Positions 61,481-64,000 of a stretch of DNA of 64,000 bases are shown here, one piece after another; position 1 is the stretch's first letter; every line of letters begins with the position of its first letter. The DNA is taken from the NCBI GenBank assembly GCA_002753505.1, contig PEAG01000008.1, positions 1 through 64,000 of the forward strand. Direction: 5' to 3'. The translations under genes were made by a program, and so were the position numbers. The notes beneath the pieces are model-generated. The model did no database searches and was not told the DNA's origin. It was given only the letters and a program-made list of their open reading frames with translations. This stretch comes from Magnetococcales bacterium HCHbin5. GTDB taxonomy: Bacteria > Pseudomonadota > Magnetococcia > Magnetococcales > Magnetaquicoccaceae.

Positions 61481-62394
61481 ATACGGAGCTGGTGGACCGC
61501 TGCATCGGTCTGATTGCCGGGAATGGTCGGTTGCCCATGATTTTTGCGCGGGCACTGCAGGGACAGAGGGTTGTTGCAATTGGACATATAGGGGAGACCG
61601 ATCCCGCTTTGGGGGAGTGGGTAGGGGAGCTGTGTTGGGTTCGGTTGGGTCAATTCCAAAAAATTCTCGATTTTTTTCTGCGTCATCAAGTCCAGTGGGT
61701 TGTCATGGCGGGTGGGATTACCAAGTCGCGCATTTGGAACGTCCGGCCCGATTTCCTTGCTTTGAAAATGGTTATGGGGTTGCTGCACCGGCACGATGAC
61801 CTGCTGCTCCGCAGTGCGGCTGCCATACTGGAAAAACATGGTCTTGTTCTCAAGTCTGTCACCGATTTTGTCCCGCAGTTGTTGGCTCCAGCCGGCGTGT
61901 TGAGCCGCCGTCAGCCCACGCCGGCCGAGTGGGAAGATATACGGTTTGGCTGGGAGGCGGCCAAGGTGTTGGGGCGGTTGGATATTGGCCAAGGTGTGGT
62001 TGTGCGTCAAAAGATGGTGGCGGCTGTCGAGGCGATGGAGGGGACCGATGCCATGATTTTGCGGGCAGGTCCGCTGATTTCAGGCAAGGGGTGGGCTGGC
62101 AGTGGGGGCGGGGTGTTGGTCAAAGTGGCCAAGCCCATGCAGGATCTGCGTCTTGATTTGCCGACCATCGGGCCGAACACGATGAAACGGTTGCATCAGG
62201 CGGGTATAGCTGTCATGGCCGTCGAAGCGGGAGCAGCGATGATACTGGATCTGGAGGAGACTTGTGCCTTGGCGGATCGATATGATTTAGTGTTGGTGGG
62301 CTGCCACGCGCAGGAGATGCAAAGGGTTGAGGGCTCTGCCGTTGTGGCGTTCCAGGCTGGGGGAGAGGGAGAGGGCCATGGATCCGCTATCTGA
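61471..62394 (+). CDS. lpxI: UDP-2,3-diacylglucosamine diphosphatase LpxI
   Basis: 307 residues (DUF1009/LpxI family). It hydrolyses UDP-2,3-diacylglucosamine to lipid X, the step done by LpxH in E. coli. IGLIAGNGRLPMIFARAL near residue 13, VVMAGGITKSRIW near 77, LLAPAGVLSRRQPT near 134 and GKGWAGSGGGVLVKVAKPMQDLRLDLPTIG near 210 are family features. The start is TTG 61471 with GAGG upstream. Use of LpxI rather than LpxH is common in Alphaproteobacteria. Confidence 0.93.
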   Translation: MSLNTELVDRCIGLIAGNGRLPMIFARALQGQRVVAIGHIGETDPALGEWVGELCWVRLGQFQKILDFFLRHQVQWVVMAGGITKSRIWNVRPDFLALKMVMGLLHRHDDLLLRSAAAILEKHGLVLKSVTDFVPQLLAPAGVLSRRQPTPAEWEDIRFGWEAAKVLGRLDIGQGVVVRQKMVAAVEAMEGTDAMILRAGPLISGKGWAGSGGGVLVKVAKPMQDLRLDLPTIGPNTMKRLHQAGIAVMAVEAGAAMILDLEETCALADRYDLVLVGCHAQEMQRVEGSAVVAFQAGGEGEGHGSAI

Positions 62395-63376
62395 GGTTGG
62401 TACGGCCGGGGGGGAGGTTTTGCTGCGTGCGGCGGTGATCGGGGTTGGGTATTTGGGACGTATCCATGCCATCAAATACCAGCAGATTCCCGGCGTACAA
62501 TTGGTAGCTGTGGTGGATGCCTACCCGGAGCAGGCGCGTCGGGTGGGGGAGGAGCTGTCTGTCCGATATTATTCGGACTTTACAGAAATTTTTTCTCAGG
62601 TCGATCTGGTCACCATAGCGACCCCGACCGCGAGCCATTTTGCCGTTGCCTCTGCCTGTTTGCGGGCGGGTTTGCATGTGTTGTTGGAAAAGCCCATGAC
62701 CACCCATTTGGAAGAGGCGGATCATCTGATCGCCTTGGCTGCGCAGCATGAACGGGTGTTGCAGGTGGGTCATCTCAAGCGGTTTCATCCGACGGTAGTC
62801 GGTCTGAAGGCGAGTGGATTGTTGATGGAACCGCGATTTATGGATGCGGCACGGTTGGCCCCGTTCAAAACCCGCTCTCTGGATTTGGATGTGGTGTTGG
62901 ATTTGATGATCCATGATGTGGATCTTGTTTTGGATTTTATGCAGTCTGAGGTGGTGGATGTGGATGCTGTGGGCATGTCGGTGGTGACCGATCAGGTGGA
63001 TGTTGCCAATGCCCGGTTGCGTTTTCAGAATGGTGGTGTGGCCAATATCACTGCCTCCCGCATTTCGCAGGAGGTCACACGGCGGCTGAAAATTTTTCAG
63101 CAGGATGGATTTTTTACCCTCAATTTTATTCAGAATCAGCTTTCCATGGTGCGTCGGGGGGCGGAAAAGGTTGTCAAGGCAGGCACGGAGCTTTCTGTGA
63201 TGGAGGAGGTGGCGTTGCCGGTGGCCTCTTATGACACGTTGGAAACGGAGGTTCGGGCTTTTTGTACGGCGGTACAGCAGGGGAGTTTTCCTGTCGTCAG
63301 TGGGTTGGATGGTCGGCGGGCTTTACAGGTGGTGACACGGATTCGTCAAGCCATTTATGCAGGAAACATAAGATGA
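62378..63376 (+). CDS. Gfo/Idh/MocA family oxidoreductase
   Basis: 332 residues; an NAD(P)-dependent sugar-type dehydrogenase. The N-terminal dinucleotide motif is AVIGVGYLGRIHAIKY and the family EKP motif is LLEKPMTTH near residue 107. The probable catalytic region is LMIHDVDLVLDFM near 178. Its place between lpxI and lpxB suggests a part in lipid A chemistry. In Acidithiobacillus a related enzyme, GnnA, lies between lpxA and lpxB and oxidises UDP-GlcNAc for 2,3-diamino lipid A, but no GnnB-like aminotransferase is in this window. The start at 62378 follows a GAGGGAGAGGG ribosome site and overlaps lpxI by 17 bases. Confidence 0.85.
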   Translation: MDPLSEVGTAGGEVLLRAAVIGVGYLGRIHAIKYQQIPGVQLVAVVDAYPEQARRVGEELSVRYYSDFTEIFSQVDLVTIATPTASHFAVASACLRAGLHVLLEKPMTTHLEEADHLIALAAQHERVLQVGHLKRFHPTVVGLKASGLLMEPRFMDAARLAPFKTRSLDLDVVLDLMIHDVDLVLDFMQSEVVDVDAVGMSVVTDQVDVANARLRFQNGGVANITASRISQEVTRRLKIFQQDGFFTLNFIQNQLSMVRRGAEKVVKAGTELSVMEEVALPVASYDTLETEVRAFCTAVQQGSFPVVSGLDGRRALQVVTRIRQAIYAGNIR

Positions 63377-63418
63377 TGGTTGCCATGGGTGTGCCCATGA
63401 GTGCTGGGGCGGGTGCCC

Positions 63419-64000
63419 ATGTTTAAGGTTATGATGGTGGCCGGGGAGTCTTCCGGTGATCTGTTGGGTGGGGAGTTGTTGTCGGCCTTGCGGGGGCGGT
63501 TTCCCCACTTGACAGCGGTGGGGGTTGGGGGGTCACGCATGCGGGCCAGTGGTCTGCAGGGGGCGTTTGACATCAATGATCTGGCTGTGGTTGGTCTGGT
63601 TGAGGTCATTCGGCGTTTTCCGCGCTTGCGGCAGGTTTTTTTGCACCTGGTGCGCCTGTTGGAGCAGGAGCGACCTCGGTTGTTGATTACTATTGATTTG
63701 CCGGACTTTAATCTGATGCTGGCCAAGCGGGCCAGGCGGTTGGGGATTCCGGTGGTTCATTATGTCAGTCCGCAGGTTTGGGCCTGGCGGCGGGGGCGTG
63801 TGGTCAAGATTGCCCGTTTGTTGGATCATTTGCTGGTTCTGTTTCCATTTGAGCCGGAAATTTATGCGCAAACTGCCTTGCCGGTGACATTTGTCGGGCA
63901 TCCTTTGACCCGCTTGGCTGTGGCAAACTCTCCGCGTCAGGTGGTGCGTCAACGGTTGGGCATGGCAGAGGACGAGAGGCTGGTGGTGCTGTTGCCGGGG
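63419..64000 (+). CDS. lpxB: Lipid-A-disaccharide synthase LpxB (5' part, cut by the window end)
   Basis: The frame opens at ATG 63419 and is still open at the window end, giving 194 residues. MVAGESSGDLLGGELLSAL, then GVGGSRMRASGL, then LLITIDLPDFNLMLAKRARR and YVSPQVWAWRRGRV are diagnostic of LpxB. It joins UDP-diacylglucosamine and lipid X. It begins 42 bases after the oxidoreductase stop. Confidence 0.95.
   Translation, partial: MFKVMMVAGESSGDLLGGELLSALRGRFPHLTAVGVGGSRMRASGLQGAFDINDLAVVGLVEVIRRFPRLRQVFLHLVRLLEQERPRLLITIDLPDFNLMLAKRARRLGIPVVHYVSPQVWAWRRGRVVKIARLLDHLLVLFPFEPEIYAQTALPVTFVGHPLTRLAVANSPRQVVRQRLGMAEDERLVVLLPG

Noticed and set aside
62327-62377. Earlier start for the Gfo/Idh gene
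   Set aside because: The added residues lie inside lpxI and lack family sequence; ATG 62378 has a strong ribosome site.

Overview
The window comes from a GC-rich Gram-negative bacterium. The block from rpsB to lpxB, with LpxI (not LpxH) as the UDP-diacylglucosamine hydrolase, and a Suv3-type helicase of the kind common in Alphaproteobacteria, point to an alphaproteobacterium or a close relative such as the Magnetococcales. This placement is an inference from gene content. Several genes appear to use TTG or GTG starts.

Layout. 1-690 holds the 3' end of a group II intron, then two inverted copies of a structured repeat on either side of six tandem 22-bp units. 694-12.9 kb is housekeeping and transport: livG-livF, pgpA, a CinA-like protein, an RND efflux adaptor and pump, a Suv3-like helicase, a ROK kinase, an MBL hydrolase, a YciI-like protein and a cyclic-nucleotide-binding protein. 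13.06-17.1 kb has prfB, with its programmed +1 frameshift, facing a TRAP transporter operon (dctPQM).

17.1-32.7 kb is a defence island between two ~107-bp direct repeats. It is a type 1 BREX operon (brxA-like, brxB, brxC, pglX, pglZ of the type B kind, brxL). Two modules sit inside it: a HicB/HicA toxin-antitoxin pair between brxC and pglX, and an ABC-type ATPase plus HNH nuclease pair, resembling Septu PtuA/PtuB, between pglX and pglZ. All start/stop junctions are tight, so the whole set looks like one transcription unit.

32.9-42.2 kb is signalling and membrane functions: a diguanylate cyclase, a STAS-like protein, a SulP permease with STAS domain, a histidine kinase and NtrC-type regulator, and a spermidine-synthase-like pair. 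42.2-48.7 kb is a copper-uptake locus: an OprC-type TonB receptor that keeps the CxxxM and HxM copper ligands, its own TonB-ExbB-ExbD, a TauE/SafE-like membrane protein and a receiver-less sigma-54 activator. The receptor gene has a good -24/-12 promoter match and an inverted repeat about 90 bp further upstream, so the activator probably controls it.

48.8-64 kb carries tRNA-Glu, one unrecognised protein and the translation/envelope cluster rpsB-tsf-pyrH-frr-uppS-cdsA-dxr-rseP-bamA-skp-fabZ-lpxA-lpxI-(Gfo/Idh)-lpxB. lpxB runs off the window. lpxD is absent from its common place between skp and fabZ, and a Gfo/Idh oxidoreductase sits just before lpxB.
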